Shown here piece after piece: positions 26,680-34,524 of a stretch of DNA of 34,600 nucleotides. The notes below the pieces were generated by a model, which did no database searches, was not told where the DNA came from, and saw only the letters and a list, made by a program, of their open reading frames with translations. The position numbers were made by a program, and so were the translations under genes. How positions within the stretch are numbered: the first letter of the stretch is position 1; every line of letters starts with the position of its first letter. This DNA comes from Pedobacter petrophilus (GTDB lineage: Bacteria > Bacteroidota > Bacteroidia > Sphingobacteriales > Sphingobacteriaceae), in contig NZ_WKKH01000044.1 in assembly GCF_009674725.1 (NCBI RefSeq), forward strand, positions 1 to 34,600. The letters are read 5' to 3'.

Positions 26680-26994
26680 CAATCAAGCCTTTTTTCTCGA
26701 AAAGGTAATCATTTTTAAACCTGCAGTTAATGTCGGTGCATAATGTAATGAACTTCATAACGTATAAATTGCCGAATAGATAATGCCATAAGTATCATTT
26801 ATTTTGAAATTTATGTCGTATTAATATGACCATTTTGTTTCAAATAGTGTTTTTTTTGATCGTTTTGAAGGTGAAAATTTAGATTATTGAAAAATTATTT
26901 TGTTGATAATCAGGTAGTTGTTTTGCTTTTGTGAAATATTGTGATGTTTTGCGCATTTTAACAGTTCGCTATTATCTTTTCTTGAAAAAATATA

Positions 26995-27002
26995 TATATT
27001 TG
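26995..27002 (+). promoter_or_regulatory. Perfect -7 box ahead of a candidate small RNA
   Basis: TATATTTG matches TAnnTTTG exactly. No good -33 box is found at the usual spacing. The inferred start near 27008 coincides with the first base of a hairpin. Confidence 0.45.
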
Positions 27003-27006
27003 TTCT

Positions 27007-27074
27007 TACCCTTTCGAGGGTATGTTTTTCATAGGTAGATGTAGGGTCGAATACTTGTATTCGGCCCTTTTTTT
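27007..27074 (+). ncRNA. Candidate small RNA or leader, two hairpins and terminator
   Basis: From the inferred start near 27008 the transcript would fold into hairpin 1, TACCCT-TTCG-AGGGTA (27007-27022, a UUCG tetraloop, followed by TGTTTTT), then hairpin 2 (27043-27067; CGAATA-CTTG-TATTCG extended by GGGT/GCCC), ending in a run of seven or more T. It ends 35 bp before the ubiX start. It could be an independent RNA of about 65 nt or an attenuating leader of ubiX. I do not recognise a known family. Confidence 0.45.
27043..27074 (+). terminator. Strong intrinsic terminator upstream of ubiX
   Basis: AGGG-T-CGAATA (27043-27053) pairs with TATTCG-G-CCCT (27058-27068) around CTTG, followed by a T-run through 27074. 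No protein gene ends here, which points to a short noncoding transcript. Confidence 0.8.
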
Positions 27075-27104
27075 GTATTCAAGTGTTTTAATAACGTATT
27101 TTTG
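27071..27104 (+). promoter_or_regulatory. Predicted ubiX promoter
   Basis: TTTTG at 27071-27075 (within the preceding T-run) and TATTTTTG at 27097-27104, a perfect TAnnTTTG, with 21-bp spacing. The start would fall at or next to the ATG at 27109, giving a leaderless mRNA. Confidence 0.5.
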
Positions 27105-27108
27105 TGCG

Positions 27109-27675
27109 ATGATAAAAAAGAAAGTAATTGTAGCCATTACTGGTGCCAGTGGATCAATTTATGCTAAAGTTTTATTCGATAAATTGATCGAACTTAAAGA
27201 TCAGATTGAAGCTGTTGGGGTAGTGATGAGCGATAATGCTAAAGAAGTTTGGCAATTTGAATTGGGAAACCAGAATTATGCAGACTTTACCAATTTTACT
27301 TTCTTTGGCAAAAACGACTTTAATGCACCCTTTGCATCCGGATCGGCTAAATACGATACGATGATTATTGTGCCATGTTCTATGGGTACTTTAGGCCGAA
27401 TTGCGCATGGCATTTCGAACGATTTGATCTCCAGGGCTGCAGACGTTATTTTGAAAGAGCGGAGGAAACTAATTGCCGTGGTTAGAGATACCCCGTTTAG
27501 TTTGATTCACATCAATAATATGAAAACTGTTACCGAGGCTGGAGGGATTATTTGTCCGGCTAATCCATCATTTTATAGCTTACCCAAAACCATTGAGGAA
27601 GTAGCAGGAACTGTAATTAGCAGAGTACTGGATTTAGCTGGGTTTGAGCAACAAAGTTATCGCTGGCAAGAGTAA
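27109..27675 (+). CDS. ubiX: Flavin prenyltransferase UbiX
   Basis: 188 residues from the ATG at 27109 (MIKKKVIVAITGASGSIYAKVLFDKL). The frame extends upstream to 27022, but that part runs through a terminator hairpin and is not plausible coding sequence. The GASGSIYA loop binds FMN phosphate; later landmarks are IIVPCSMGTLGRIAHGISNDLISRAADVILKERR (about 84-117) and RDTPFSLIHINNM (about 122-134). UbiX attaches a dimethylallyl group to reduced FMN to make prenyl-FMN, the cofactor of UbiD-family decarboxylases in ubiquinone or menaquinone and aromatic-acid metabolism. No ubiD gene is in the window. mtaB follows after 89 bp with its own -7 box, so the pair need not be an operon. Confidence 0.95.
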   Translation: MIKKKVIVAITGASGSIYAKVLFDKLIELKDQIEAVGVVMSDNAKEVWQFELGNQNYADFTNFTFFGKNDFNAPFASGSAKYDTMIIVPCSMGTLGRIAHGISNDLISRAADVILKERRKLIAVVRDTPFSLIHINNMKTVTEAGGIICPANPSFYSLPKTIEEVAGTVISRVLDLAGFEQQSYRWQE

Positions 27676-27748
27676 TCGTACGAAAGGCTCTTCGTCTGTA
27701 GTTTGTCAGTTCTCCATGGGCCCAACAAATAACTCCCAACTAATTTCT

Positions 27749-27756
27749 TATCTTTG
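27749..27756 (+). promoter_or_regulatory. Predicted -7 box of mtaB
   Basis: TATCTTTG matches TAnnTTTG and is followed by C. It lies 8 bp before the mtaB ATG (27765), so the transcript would have almost no leader. No clear -33 box is seen. Confidence 0.5.
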
Positions 27757-27764
27757 CAGGCTAA

Positions 27765-29087
27765 ATGAAAAAGGTCGCATTTTATACATTAGGTTGTAAA
27801 TTAAATTTCTCTGAAACTTCAACTATTGGTCGTTTATTTACCGATGCTGGTTATGCTGTGGTAGATTTTCAGGATCAGGCTGATGTGTATGTGATTAACA
27901 CCTGCTCTGTTACCGAGCATGCGGATAAAAAATGCCGTAAGGTTGTTAAAGAGGCCTTAAAATATTCTCCAAATGCCTTTGTTACCATTGTTGGGTGTTA
28001 TGCTCAGCTAAAACCACAAGAAATCGCAGAGATTGAAGGTGTGGATATGGTTCTTGGTGCCGCAGAAAAATTCAGAATTGTAGAATATATTACCGATTTA
28101 ACCAAGCAGCCTAAAGCAGTGGTTCATCAGCAAAATATAGAGAAAGTAAATCATAATTTCATTGCATCTTATTCTATTGGCGATAGAACACGTACTTTTT
28201 TAAAAGTGCAGGACGGATGTGATTACCCTTGTACCTATTGTACTATCCCTTTAGCTCGCGGCGCAAGCCGGAGCGATACCATCGAAAATGTGGTGAATCG
28301 TGCCAGGATGATTGCTGAAGGTGGTGTAAAAGAGATCGTTTTAACTGGCGTAAATCTCGGCGATTTTGGCATTCGCAATGGCGGGCGGGAAGATAAGTTT
28401 TTCGATTTGGTAAAAGCATTGGATGAAGTGGAGGGGATTGAGAGAATTCGTATCTCATCAATAGAACCGAATCTCCTCAGTAATGAAATTATCGAATTTG
28501 TAGCCGGTTCTAAGCGTTTTGTTCCTCATTTTCATATTCCGCTCCAATCGGGCTCTGATAAAATTCTCGGTTTAATGCGTCGCCGCTATCGGAGAGATTT
28601 ATATGTTGAGCGGGTAGCAAAAATCAAAGAAGTGATGCCGCATTGCTGTATCGGTGTGGATGTTATTGTTGGTTTTCCAGGCGAAACAAAAGATGATTTT
28701 CTCGATACTTATCAGTTTTTAAATCAATTAGATATATCATATCTTCATGTGTTTACCTACTCTGAGCGTGAGTTAACTGCGGCTGCCGAAATGAAAGGTG
28801 TTGTTGCCGGAAGTGAACGTAACGAACGAAGTAAAATGCTGCATATCCTGTCGGATAAAAAACGCCGGGCTTTCTATCAATCTCAAATTGGAAGTGATGC
28901 CGAAGTACTTTTCGAAGCAGATCAAAAAATGGGCTACATGCACGGTTTTACCAAAAACTATGTGAAAGTTCGTGCAAAATACGATCCGGTAATGGTAAAC
29001 GAACTGAAAGCCGTTAAGCTTCTTGAAATTACTGCAGATGGCGAAGTAGAGGTGGCTGAGCTGGAAACTGCTTACGCGCATCATTAG
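27765..29087 (+). CDS. mtaB: tRNA t6A37 methylthiotransferase MtaB
   Basis: 440 residues. An N-terminal MTTase domain carries the three cluster cysteines Cys11 (TLGCKLN), Cys47 (NTCSVTEHADKKCR) and Cys78 (VGCYAQ). The radical SAM core has CDYPCTYC with Cys152, Cys156 and Cys159, and the LTGVNLGDFG and HIPLQSGSDKILGLMRRRY motifs follow. A C-terminal TRAM-like region ends the chain. The TLGCKLNFSET start and the length match MtaB, which converts t6A to ms2t6A at position 37 of ANN-decoding tRNAs, rather than MiaB or RimO. Cytoplasmic; two 4Fe-4S clusters are expected. It is followed by an intergenic repeat array. Confidence 0.96.
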   Translation: MKKVAFYTLGCKLNFSETSTIGRLFTDAGYAVVDFQDQADVYVINTCSVTEHADKKCRKVVKEALKYSPNAFVTIVGCYAQLKPQEIAEIEGVDMVLGAAEKFRIVEYITDLTKQPKAVVHQQNIEKVNHNFIASYSIGDRTRTFLKVQDGCDYPCTYCTIPLARGASRSDTIENVVNRARMIAEGGVKEIVLTGVNLGDFGIRNGGREDKFFDLVKALDEVEGIERIRISSIEPNLLSNEIIEFVAGSKRFVPHFHIPLQSGSDKILGLMRRRYRRDLYVERVAKIKEVMPHCCIGVDVIVGFPGETKDDFLDTYQFLNQLDISYLHVFTYSERELTAAAEMKGVVAGSERNERSKMLHILSDKKRRAFYQSQIGSDAEVLFEADQKMGYMHGFTKNYVKVRAKYDPVMVNELKAVKLLEITADGEVEVAELETAYAHH

Positions 29088-29170
29088 CGATTTTTTAGGA
29101 GGCGTTTTTCGTTTCCCGTTTTTTGTTAGTTGATGTACGTCAGTATTTATATTAAGTTTCAGAATTACCT

Positions 29171-29794
29171 TGAAGAATTGGCTTCGCAATGACGACATCT
29201 TTAAAACATACTCTAGGTATTACCAGTTTGCTGATAATAACCGCCTGGCTTCAGCCTACGGTAAACGAATAATCTGCTTTCAGCTTTTATTCCTCTTGCA
29301 GGACAGATTGCTTCAGCCAAAGAAAAATTGGCTTCGTAATGACGACATCTTTAAAACTTACGCTAGGTATTACCAGTTTGCTGATTAATAACCGTCTGGC
29401 TTCAGCTGACGGTAAACGAATAATCTGCTTTCAGCTTTGAGCTCTCCGCTTTTATTCCTCTTGAAGGACAGATTGCTTTAGCCAAAGAAGAATTGGCTTC
29501 GCAATGACGACATCTTTAAAACATACGCTAGATATTACCAGTTTGCTGATTTAATAACCGTCTGGCTCTAGTTGAAGGTAAACGAATAATCTGCTTTAAT
29601 CTTTTACCTCTCCGCTTTTATTCCTCTTGCAGGACAGATTGCTTCAGCTCAAGAAGAATTGGCTTCGCAATGACGACATCTTTAAAACATACGCTAGGTA
29701 TTACCAGTTTGCTGATTTAATAACCGTTTGGCTCTAGTCGAAGGAAAACGAATAATCTGCTTTCAGCTTTAATCTTTTACCTCTCCGCTTTTAT
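29171..29794. repeat. Four-unit tandem array of a second intergenic repeat family
   Basis: The block ATTGGCTTCGCAATGACGAC recurs at about 29177, 29327, 29492 and 29658 (periods 150, 165, 166 bp). Between blocks each unit carries a CTAGGTATTACCAGTTTGCT segment, a GTAAACGAATAATCTGCTTT segment, and GGACAGATTGCTTCAGC leading into the next unit. The third and fourth units gain a short insertion around CTCTCCGCTTTTATTCC. A 72-codon frame at 29170-29388 exists only because of the repeats. The sequence is unrelated to the array at 72-622. It fills most of the 811-bp mtaB-lgt gap. Confidence 0.88.
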
Positions 29795-29875
29795 CTCTCT
29801 CTGCCTTACCATTTCCTATTTCCACCTTACTCTTCATCTCTATTCTTTCCACTTTGGTCTTCTAGCTTTCTTTCC

Positions 29876-29883
29876 TATCTTCG
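29876..29883 (+). promoter_or_regulatory. Predicted -7 box of lgt
   Basis: TATCTTCG followed by C is one base from TAnnTTTGC and lies 15 bp before the ATG at 29899. Confidence 0.4.
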
Positions 29884-29898
29884 CAACAAATTATTTGT

Positions 29899-31047
29899 AT
29901 GTTTCCTACTGTCTCGCATTTTTTAGAATACCTGTTTGGCATCAATCTGCCATTGCCGTTTAATACCTTCGGCGTTTTTGTTGCGCTTGCCTTTGTTGCA
30001 GGTTATTGGGCTTTTACTAAAGAATTACAACGGAAAGAGGCATTAGGAATACTTCATCCTATTACCAAAACGATTATTATTGGTAAACAAGCCACAGTTA
30101 CAGAGTTAATTATGAATGGCTTATTTGGTTTCCTAATAGGTTATAAGCTGGTTTATGCATTATTAAATTATTCATTATTTGTAAGTGATGCCCAAACGGT
30201 ATTGATGTCTGCAAAAGGTAACTTCATTGGAGGATTATTATTTGCCGCGCTATTTGCGTATTGGGATTATAAAGAAAAAGACAAATACAAATTAGACAAA
30301 CCCAAAGAAACGAAAGTAACCGTTCATCCTTATCAATTGATGAGTAATCTCATTGTTTGGGCAGCCGTATGGGGTTTTTTAGGAGCAAAGTTTTTTGATA
30401 ATTTAGAATACTGGGATGATTTTGTACAACATCCTATAGAGCGTTTACTTTCATTTAGTGGATTAACCTTTTATGGTGGATTAATCTGCGGAGGTGCCGC
30501 TGTACTTATTATTGCAAAAAAGAACGGCATAAAACCCCTGCATATGTTAGATGTGGGTGGACCTGGAATGATGCTGGCCTATGCTGTAGGAAGAATCGGC
30601 TGCCACTTATCAGGTGATGGTGATTGGGGGATTGTGAATTCAAATCCAAAACCTTTTACCTGGTTGCCAGATTGGTTATGGTCATACACTTATCCAAATA
30701 ATGTGGTGGGAGAGGGAATTCCAATTCCTGGCTGTACCGGTAAATTTTGTAACGAATTGGCCCAGGGTGTTTATCCAACACCAATCTACGAGGTAATTGT
30801 TTGTTTAATTTTGTTCGCATTCTTGTGGAGCATCCGTGATAAAATAAAAGCACCAGGACTAATGTTCGGCATCTATATGATTCTTAATGGGATTGAGCGT
30901 TTCTGCATCGAATTAATCCGTGTTAACTCTAAATATCATGTGTTTGGTTTATCATTCACGCAAGCGGAAATGATTTCTACTTTCCTTGTTATCGGTGGTA
31001 TCGTTTTAAGTGCCTATGCGCTCAGAAATAAAAATACATTGAGCTAA
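29899..31047 (+). CDS. lgt: Phosphatidylglycerol--prolipoprotein diacylglyceryl transferase
   Basis: 382 residues with about seven membrane helices. The Lgt signature is recognisable in YAVGRIGCHLSGDGDWG, with Gly231-Arg232 in the position of the conserved GR. FYGGLICGG and MLDVGGPGMMLAY precede it, and MFGIYMILNGIERFCIELIRVN near the C-terminus matches the final conserved block. Lgt transfers diacylglycerol to the lipobox cysteine of prolipoproteins in the inner membrane, so it serves the SusD, OmpA-domain and small lipoproteins encoded in this window. It is longer than the about 290-residue proteobacterial enzymes, with an inserted polar stretch (YKEKDKYKLDKPKETK, about 115-130) and a longer periplasmic loop, as seen in Bacteroidota. 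Confidence 0.94.
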   Translation: MFPTVSHFLEYLFGINLPLPFNTFGVFVALAFVAGYWAFTKELQRKEALGILHPITKTIIIGKQATVTELIMNGLFGFLIGYKLVYALLNYSLFVSDAQTVLMSAKGNFIGGLLFAALFAYWDYKEKDKYKLDKPKETKVTVHPYQLMSNLIVWAAVWGFLGAKFFDNLEYWDDFVQHPIERLLSFSGLTFYGGLICGGAAVLIIAKKNGIKPLHMLDVGGPGMMLAYAVGRIGCHLSGDGDWGIVNSNPKPFTWLPDWLWSYTYPNNVVGEGIPIPGCTGKFCNELAQGVYPTPIYEVIVCLILFAFLWSIRDKIKAPGLMFGIYMILNGIERFCIELIRVNSKYHVFGLSFTQAEMISTFLVIGGIVLSAYALRNKNTLS

Positions 31048-31096
31048 ATTTATGATTAAGGATTCGCACCCATAACAACATCTTTTTTTAAAAACT

Positions 31097-31885
31097 ATGA
31101 ATTACGAATTAATATGCAATAAGGTCATCGCTATTGTTAAGCTTACTGGAAATTTTATCCGTAAAGAATCTTTACAGTTTGATGCCAGTAAAATTGAGTA
31201 TAAAGGTTTAAACGATATGGTTTCTTATGTAGATAAAACTGCAGAGCAGAAACTGGTTCGTAACCTCGAAAAACTGATTCCAGATGCCGGCTTCATCACC
31301 GAAGAAAAAACGATCAGCAGAGAAGGAAAAACTTATACCTGGATTATTGATCCTTTGGATGGTACCACCAACTTCATTCATGGGATTCCAGCTTATGGCA
31401 TTAGTGTAGCTTTGTATGAAGAAGGGTTACCAGTTGTTGGCGTAGTGTATGAGTTAAACCGGGGCGAGATGTTTTATTCATACAAAGGTGGAGACGCATT
31501 TATGAACAAGAAACAAATTAAAGTCTCTACCAATCCGGATTTACCATCTAGTTTATTGGCGACAGGTTTTCCATACTATCAGTTTGAAAAGCAGGCGCAA
31601 TACCTGAAGCTATTGGAAGAAATGATGCAGAAAAGCCATGGTGTGCGTCGTATTGGTGCGGCAGCGGTAGATTTGGTTTATACTGCATGTGGCCGTTTTG
31701 ATGCTTTCTTCGAATACAATCTTCAGCAATGGGATTTTGCTGCCGGCTGTTTCATTGTTCAGCAGGCTGGAGGAGAGGTTTTCGATTTTTCTGGTGGTAA
31801 TGATTATTTCGTTAAAAGAGAAATATTGGCCACTAATGGGAAACTAACAGCAGAAATGCTCGAAGCCATTAAGAGATACTTTTAA
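31097..31885 (+). CDS. Inositol-1-monophosphatase-family phosphatase
   Basis: 262 residues. Metal-binding motifs of the family are all present: GFITEEKT with Glu69/Glu70, the WIIDPLDGTTNFIHG signature with Asp85 and Asp88 (82-96), and QQWDFAAGCFIVQQAGG with Asp213 (210-226). These lithium-sensitive, magnesium-dependent enzymes hydrolyse inositol phosphates or related sugar phosphates in the cytoplasm. The substrate cannot be fixed from sequence; SuhB- and CysQ-like relatives use different substrates, and the pattern fits IMPase/SuhB better than CysQ. It follows lgt by 49 bp and may share its transcript. Confidence 0.93.
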   Translation: MNYELICNKVIAIVKLTGNFIRKESLQFDASKIEYKGLNDMVSYVDKTAEQKLVRNLEKLIPDAGFITEEKTISREGKTYTWIIDPLDGTTNFIHGIPAYGISVALYEEGLPVVGVVYELNRGEMFYSYKGGDAFMNKKQIKVSTNPDLPSSLLATGFPYYQFEKQAQYLKLLEEMMQKSHGVRRIGAAAVDLVYTACGRFDAFFEYNLQQWDFAAGCFIVQQAGGEVFDFSGGNDYFVKREILATNGKLTAEMLEAIKRYF

Positions 31886-31989
31886 TCATCCTGAAAATCT
31901 GCGTTAAGATCTGGAAGATTATCAAAAGCCATGCTTAGTTATAAAAATATCTTGAGATTCTAAATTTATAATAAATAACAATGTTTTAT

Positions 31990-32026
31990 AACAGGAATGG
32001 CTCACTAAAGGTGAGCCATTCCTGTT
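31990..32026. terminator. Bidirectional hairpin between convergent IMPase and Nfu genes
   Basis: A perfect 16-bp inverted repeat, AACAGGAATGGCTCAC (31990-32005) and GTGAGCCATTCCTGTT (32011-32026), around a 5-nt loop. It lies between two converging genes; flanks are AT-rich but lack a strict T-run. Confidence 0.75.
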
Positions 32027-32050
32027 AACTATAACTATGAAAACAGGTTA

Positions 32051-32602
32051 TTATAAAGCCTCTGAAACTACATCTGTAACCTCGGGAACCATTCTTTGTA
32101 GTAAGTTCTGGATGCCAGATTTAAGCGTAATAGTAGAAGAAGGACAACCGCTGCAAGAGCCACGTAATTCTACCGTCACCACGCCTTCATCAAAAGATTT
32201 GTAGGTAATTGCACCGCCATCCTGCTCAACCGCCGGACGAACATAATCATGAAGGATCTGCTGGATTTTAATTTCAGTTTCTGTTCCTTCGAAAGATGGA
32301 GCTTCTTCAGATGTCTCCTCTTTAATTTTTAGTTCAGATTCTACAGCACCTTTTACAAACTCTTTCAGAATCGCTTCAATATCAGCCCAGTCTGCATCAT
32401 CTGTTTTGGTAACAGTTACGAAGTTGCTGGCAAAGAACACACCCGAAACAAAGCTGAATTTGAATAATTCCTTTGCAAATGGCGAATGTTCTGCACTTTC
32501 TTTTGTTGCGAAATCCTCACTACCGTTAATCAATAGCTTATTTACCATGAATTTCATGGTGGCCGGGTTAGGAGTCTGTTCTGTATATACGTTAATCGTC
32601 AT
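32051..32602 (-). CDS. Nfu-type iron-sulfur cluster scaffold/carrier protein
   Basis: 183 residues. The N-terminal Nfu_N domain (1-88; TEQTPNPATMKFMVN) is joined by an acidic linker to a C-terminal NifU-like domain (about 112-183) holding the cluster-binding pair Cys150 and Cys153 in GSCSGCPSSTITLKSGIQ. Nfu proteins receive or assemble Fe-S clusters and pass them to client enzymes; MtaB in this window is one potential client, which is inference. The gene has its own -7 box and lies 86 bp downstream of purB on the same strand. Confidence 0.95.
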   Translation of the reverse strand: MTINVYTEQTPNPATMKFMVNKLLINGSEDFATKESAEHSPFAKELFKFSFVSGVFFASNFVTVTKTDDADWADIEAILKEFVKGAVESELKIKEETSEEAPSFEGTETEIKIQQILHDYVRPAVEQDGGAITYKSFDEGVVTVELRGSCSGCPSSTITLKSGIQNLLQRMVPEVTDVVSEAL

Positions 32603-32623
32603 GTCTTAATCAATTTGAATAAA

Positions 32624-32631
32624 CAAAATTA
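32624..32631 (-). promoter_or_regulatory. Predicted -7 box of the Nfu gene
   Basis: Reading leftward, TAATTTTG matches TAnnTTTG exactly, 21 bp before the ATG. The -33 region has no clear TTTG. Confidence 0.45.
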
Positions 32632-32688
32632 ACAATTACTCATTAATAAAGCTTTTGCAGGCTGTCTGTTTAGCGTCAATTTAATTGA

Positions 32689-34035
32689 CTAAAAAATTCC
32701 GGTATAATTGAAAGGTGTAATGGTTCTCAATTGCACCTTAATTTCCTCTTTTACGGCTAAACCTTCAATAAATTGCGCTATGCTGGCAGCATTTATTTTT
32801 GAATTTGTTCTGGTCAGTTCTTTCAATGCCTCGTAAGGATTCGGGAAATTTTCTCTGCGTAAAACCGTTTGAATTGCCTCAGCCACTACTGCCCAGTTAT
32901 CATCTAAATCTGCATGTAAAGCAGCCTCATTTAATAAAATTTTATTTAATCCTCTTAAGGTAGATTGAATTGCAATTAAGGTATGTCCAAAAGGTACGCC
33001 CACATTTCTTAAAACCGTTGAGTCGGTTAAATCCCTTTGCATCCGGGAAATGGGAAGTTTAGCAGCAAAAAACTCAAATAATGCATTGGCAATACCTGCA
33101 TTTCCTTCTGCATTTTCGAAATCAATTGGATTAACTTTATGTGGCATGGCCGATGAGCCAATTTCTCCCGCTTTAATTTTTTGTTTGAAATAGTTTTTCG
33201 AGATGTAGGTCCAGATGTCTCGGTCTAAATCAATGATGATGTTGTTGATGCGTTTTAATGCATCGCACTGCGCAGCAAACTGATCATAATGTTCAATCTG
33301 TGTAGTATGTTGTGCCCTGGTTAAACCTAACGTTTCGTTCACAAACTGGTTAGAAAAATCTACCCAGTTTACCTGCGGATAAGCAATGTGGTGTGCATTA
33401 AAATTACCCGTTGCTCCACCAAATTTGGCACTGTTTGGAATCAATTTTAAATGCTCCAGCTGGATGTTTAAACGATCTGCGAAAACCAGAAATTCTTTAC
33501 CCAGTTTGGTAGGAGAGGCCGGCTGACCATGTGTATGGGCGAGCATCGGGATATCTTTCCATTCAGTTGCTAATGCTTCAATTTTAGTAATTAAGGTTGT
33601 TATTGCAGGATAGTAACTGTTGTTTAGGGCTAATTTAATGGAATATGGAATCGCAGTATTATTAATATCCTGTGAAGTTAATCCAAAATGGATAAATTCT
33701 TTAAAATCCTGAAGTAACAAAACATCGAATTTACTTTTGATAAAATATTCAACTGCTTTTACATCGTGGTTGGTAACCTTTTCTGTTTCTTTAATTTCCA
33801 GCGCATCCGCCTCTGAAAAATTTTCATAAATTTTACGGAGATCTGCATAAAGATTTTTATCAAACGTCTCCAGTCCGGGAAGGTTTGCTTCGCATAAAGA
33901 GATAAAGTACTCAATTTCTACAAAAACACGATATTTTATTAATGCTTCTTCAGAAAAGTAAGCAGCTAAGTCTTCAGTTGTCTTTCTATATCGGCCGTCA
34001 ACTGGGGAGATAGCTCGTAGTGATGTTAAATTCAT
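32689..34035 (-). CDS. purB: Adenylosuccinate lyase
   Basis: 448 residues. The N-terminus (SLRAISPVDGRYRKTTEDLAAYFSE) matches the E. coli-type enzyme, and the fumarase/aspartase superfamily signature GSSAMPHKVNPIDFENAEGN starts at Gly293, placing the catalytic serine at 294-295. THGQPASPTKLGKE (about 166-179) and LTSQDINNTA (about 118-127) are the other active-site segments. The enzyme acts twice in purine synthesis, splitting SAICAR to AICAR and adenylosuccinate to AMP, releasing fumarate. A TAAATTTGC box lies 22 bp upstream. It is followed by nfu. Confidence 0.97.
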   Translation of the reverse strand: MNLTSLRAISPVDGRYRKTTEDLAAYFSEEALIKYRVFVEIEYFISLCEANLPGLETFDKNLYADLRKIYENFSEADALEIKETEKVTNHDVKAVEYFIKSKFDVLLLQDFKEFIHFGLTSQDINNTAIPYSIKLALNNSYYPAITTLITKIEALATEWKDIPMLAHTHGQPASPTKLGKEFLVFADRLNIQLEHLKLIPNSAKFGGATGNFNAHHIAYPQVNWVDFSNQFVNETLGLTRAQHTTQIEHYDQFAAQCDALKRINNIIIDLDRDIWTYISKNYFKQKIKAGEIGSSAMPHKVNPIDFENAEGNAGIANALFEFFAAKLPISRMQRDLTDSTVLRNVGVPFGHTLIAIQSTLRGLNKILLNEAALHADLDDNWAVVAEAIQTVLRRENFPNPYEALKELTRTNSKINAASIAQFIEGLAVKEEIKVQLRTITPFNYTGIF

Positions 34036-34056
34036 TATGCGGATTATATTTTTGCC

Positions 34057-34065
34057 GCAAATTTA
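34057..34065 (-). promoter_or_regulatory. Predicted -7 box of purB
   Basis: Reading leftward, TAAATTTGC matches TAnnTTTGC in full; the start would leave a leader of about 15 nt. No PurR-like operator was recognised. Confidence 0.5.
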
Positions 34066-34108
34066 CTACAATTGCCCGGATATCAGAATTGTTTTATTTG
34101 TTGTTCAT

Positions 34109-34141
34109 AAAAAAAGGTATTGACGTTAAATCAATACCTTT
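34109..34141 (-). terminator. Intrinsic terminator of the first small lipoprotein gene
   Basis: AAAGGTATTGA (34113-34123) and TCAATACCTTT (34131-34141) form an 11-bp stem; on the minus strand the stem is followed by further T residues. Confidence 0.85.
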
Positions 34142-34164
34142 CATATTAAAGCAGAGCAGGAAAA

Positions 34165-34389
34165 CTAGTGTTTAACTTCTTCTGTAGTAGTTGTAGTTGA
34201 TTTTACAGTAGTATCTTTTACTGTAGAGTCTTTTACTGTAGTATCTGAACCTGTAGTATCTGTAACGATTGTAGAGGAATCAGTAACTGTTGTATCTGTT
34301 CCATCGGCTTTTTTGTCTGAACCGCCACAAGCAGCAACTGTTAAAGATAGTGCGATAGCTAAGAAGCCTAATTTGAATGCATTTTTCAT
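34165..34389 (-). CDS. Small Thr/Asp/Lys-rich lipoprotein
   Basis: 74 residues. The lipoprotein signal ends in VAAC with Cys21. The mature part is almost entirely Thr, Asp, Ser, Val and Lys, in degenerate repeats of the form DTTVKDSTVKDTTVKSTTTTTEEVKH, and should be disordered. No enzymatic domain is visible. The likely location is the outer or inner membrane, anchored by lipid; whether it is surface exposed is unknown. A paralogous gene lies immediately upstream (34525 onward), each with its own terminator. Confidence 0.85.
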   Translation of the reverse strand: MKNAFKLGFLAIALSLTVAACGGSDKKADGTDTTVTDSSTIVTDTTGSDTTVKDSTVKDTTVKSTTTTTEEVKH

Positions 34390-34461
34390 ATTGTTATCTG
34401 TTTTAGGGTTAATATATACTGTTAATACCCGGAATTTGAAAAGGTAACCCGGAAAAACAGT

Positions 34462-34506
34462 AAAAATAAAAACGGCCTCTAAGAAATTAATCTTAAAGGC
34501 CGTTTT
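34462..34506 (-). terminator. Intrinsic terminator of the second small lipoprotein gene
   Basis: AAAACGGCCT (34469-34478) pairs with AGGCCGTTTT (34497-34506); inner TAAGA/TCTTA extends the stem. On the minus strand a TTTATTTTTA tract follows. Confidence 0.85.
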
Positions 34507-34524
34507 ATTATAGGTAAAGTTAAA

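Larger units (their letters stand above)
26386..27006. other. Long intergenic region between treY-malQ and ubiX
   Basis: It holds a weak terminator (26414-26450), a dyad CGAATT...AATTCG (26466-26483), a possible 50-residue small frame (26527-26679) and a perfect -7 box (26995-27002). The stretch 26680-26990 is strongly AT-rich and shows nothing else I can identify. Confidence 0.5.

Noticed and set aside
27022..27108. N-terminal extension of UbiX
   Set aside because: It crosses a strong terminator hairpin and T-run; the family begins at MIKKKVIVAITGASG.
29170..29388. 72-codon open frame on the + strand with an internal repeated motif
   Set aside because: It exists only because the tandem repeat unit is open in this frame for 150 bp; the other units break it.
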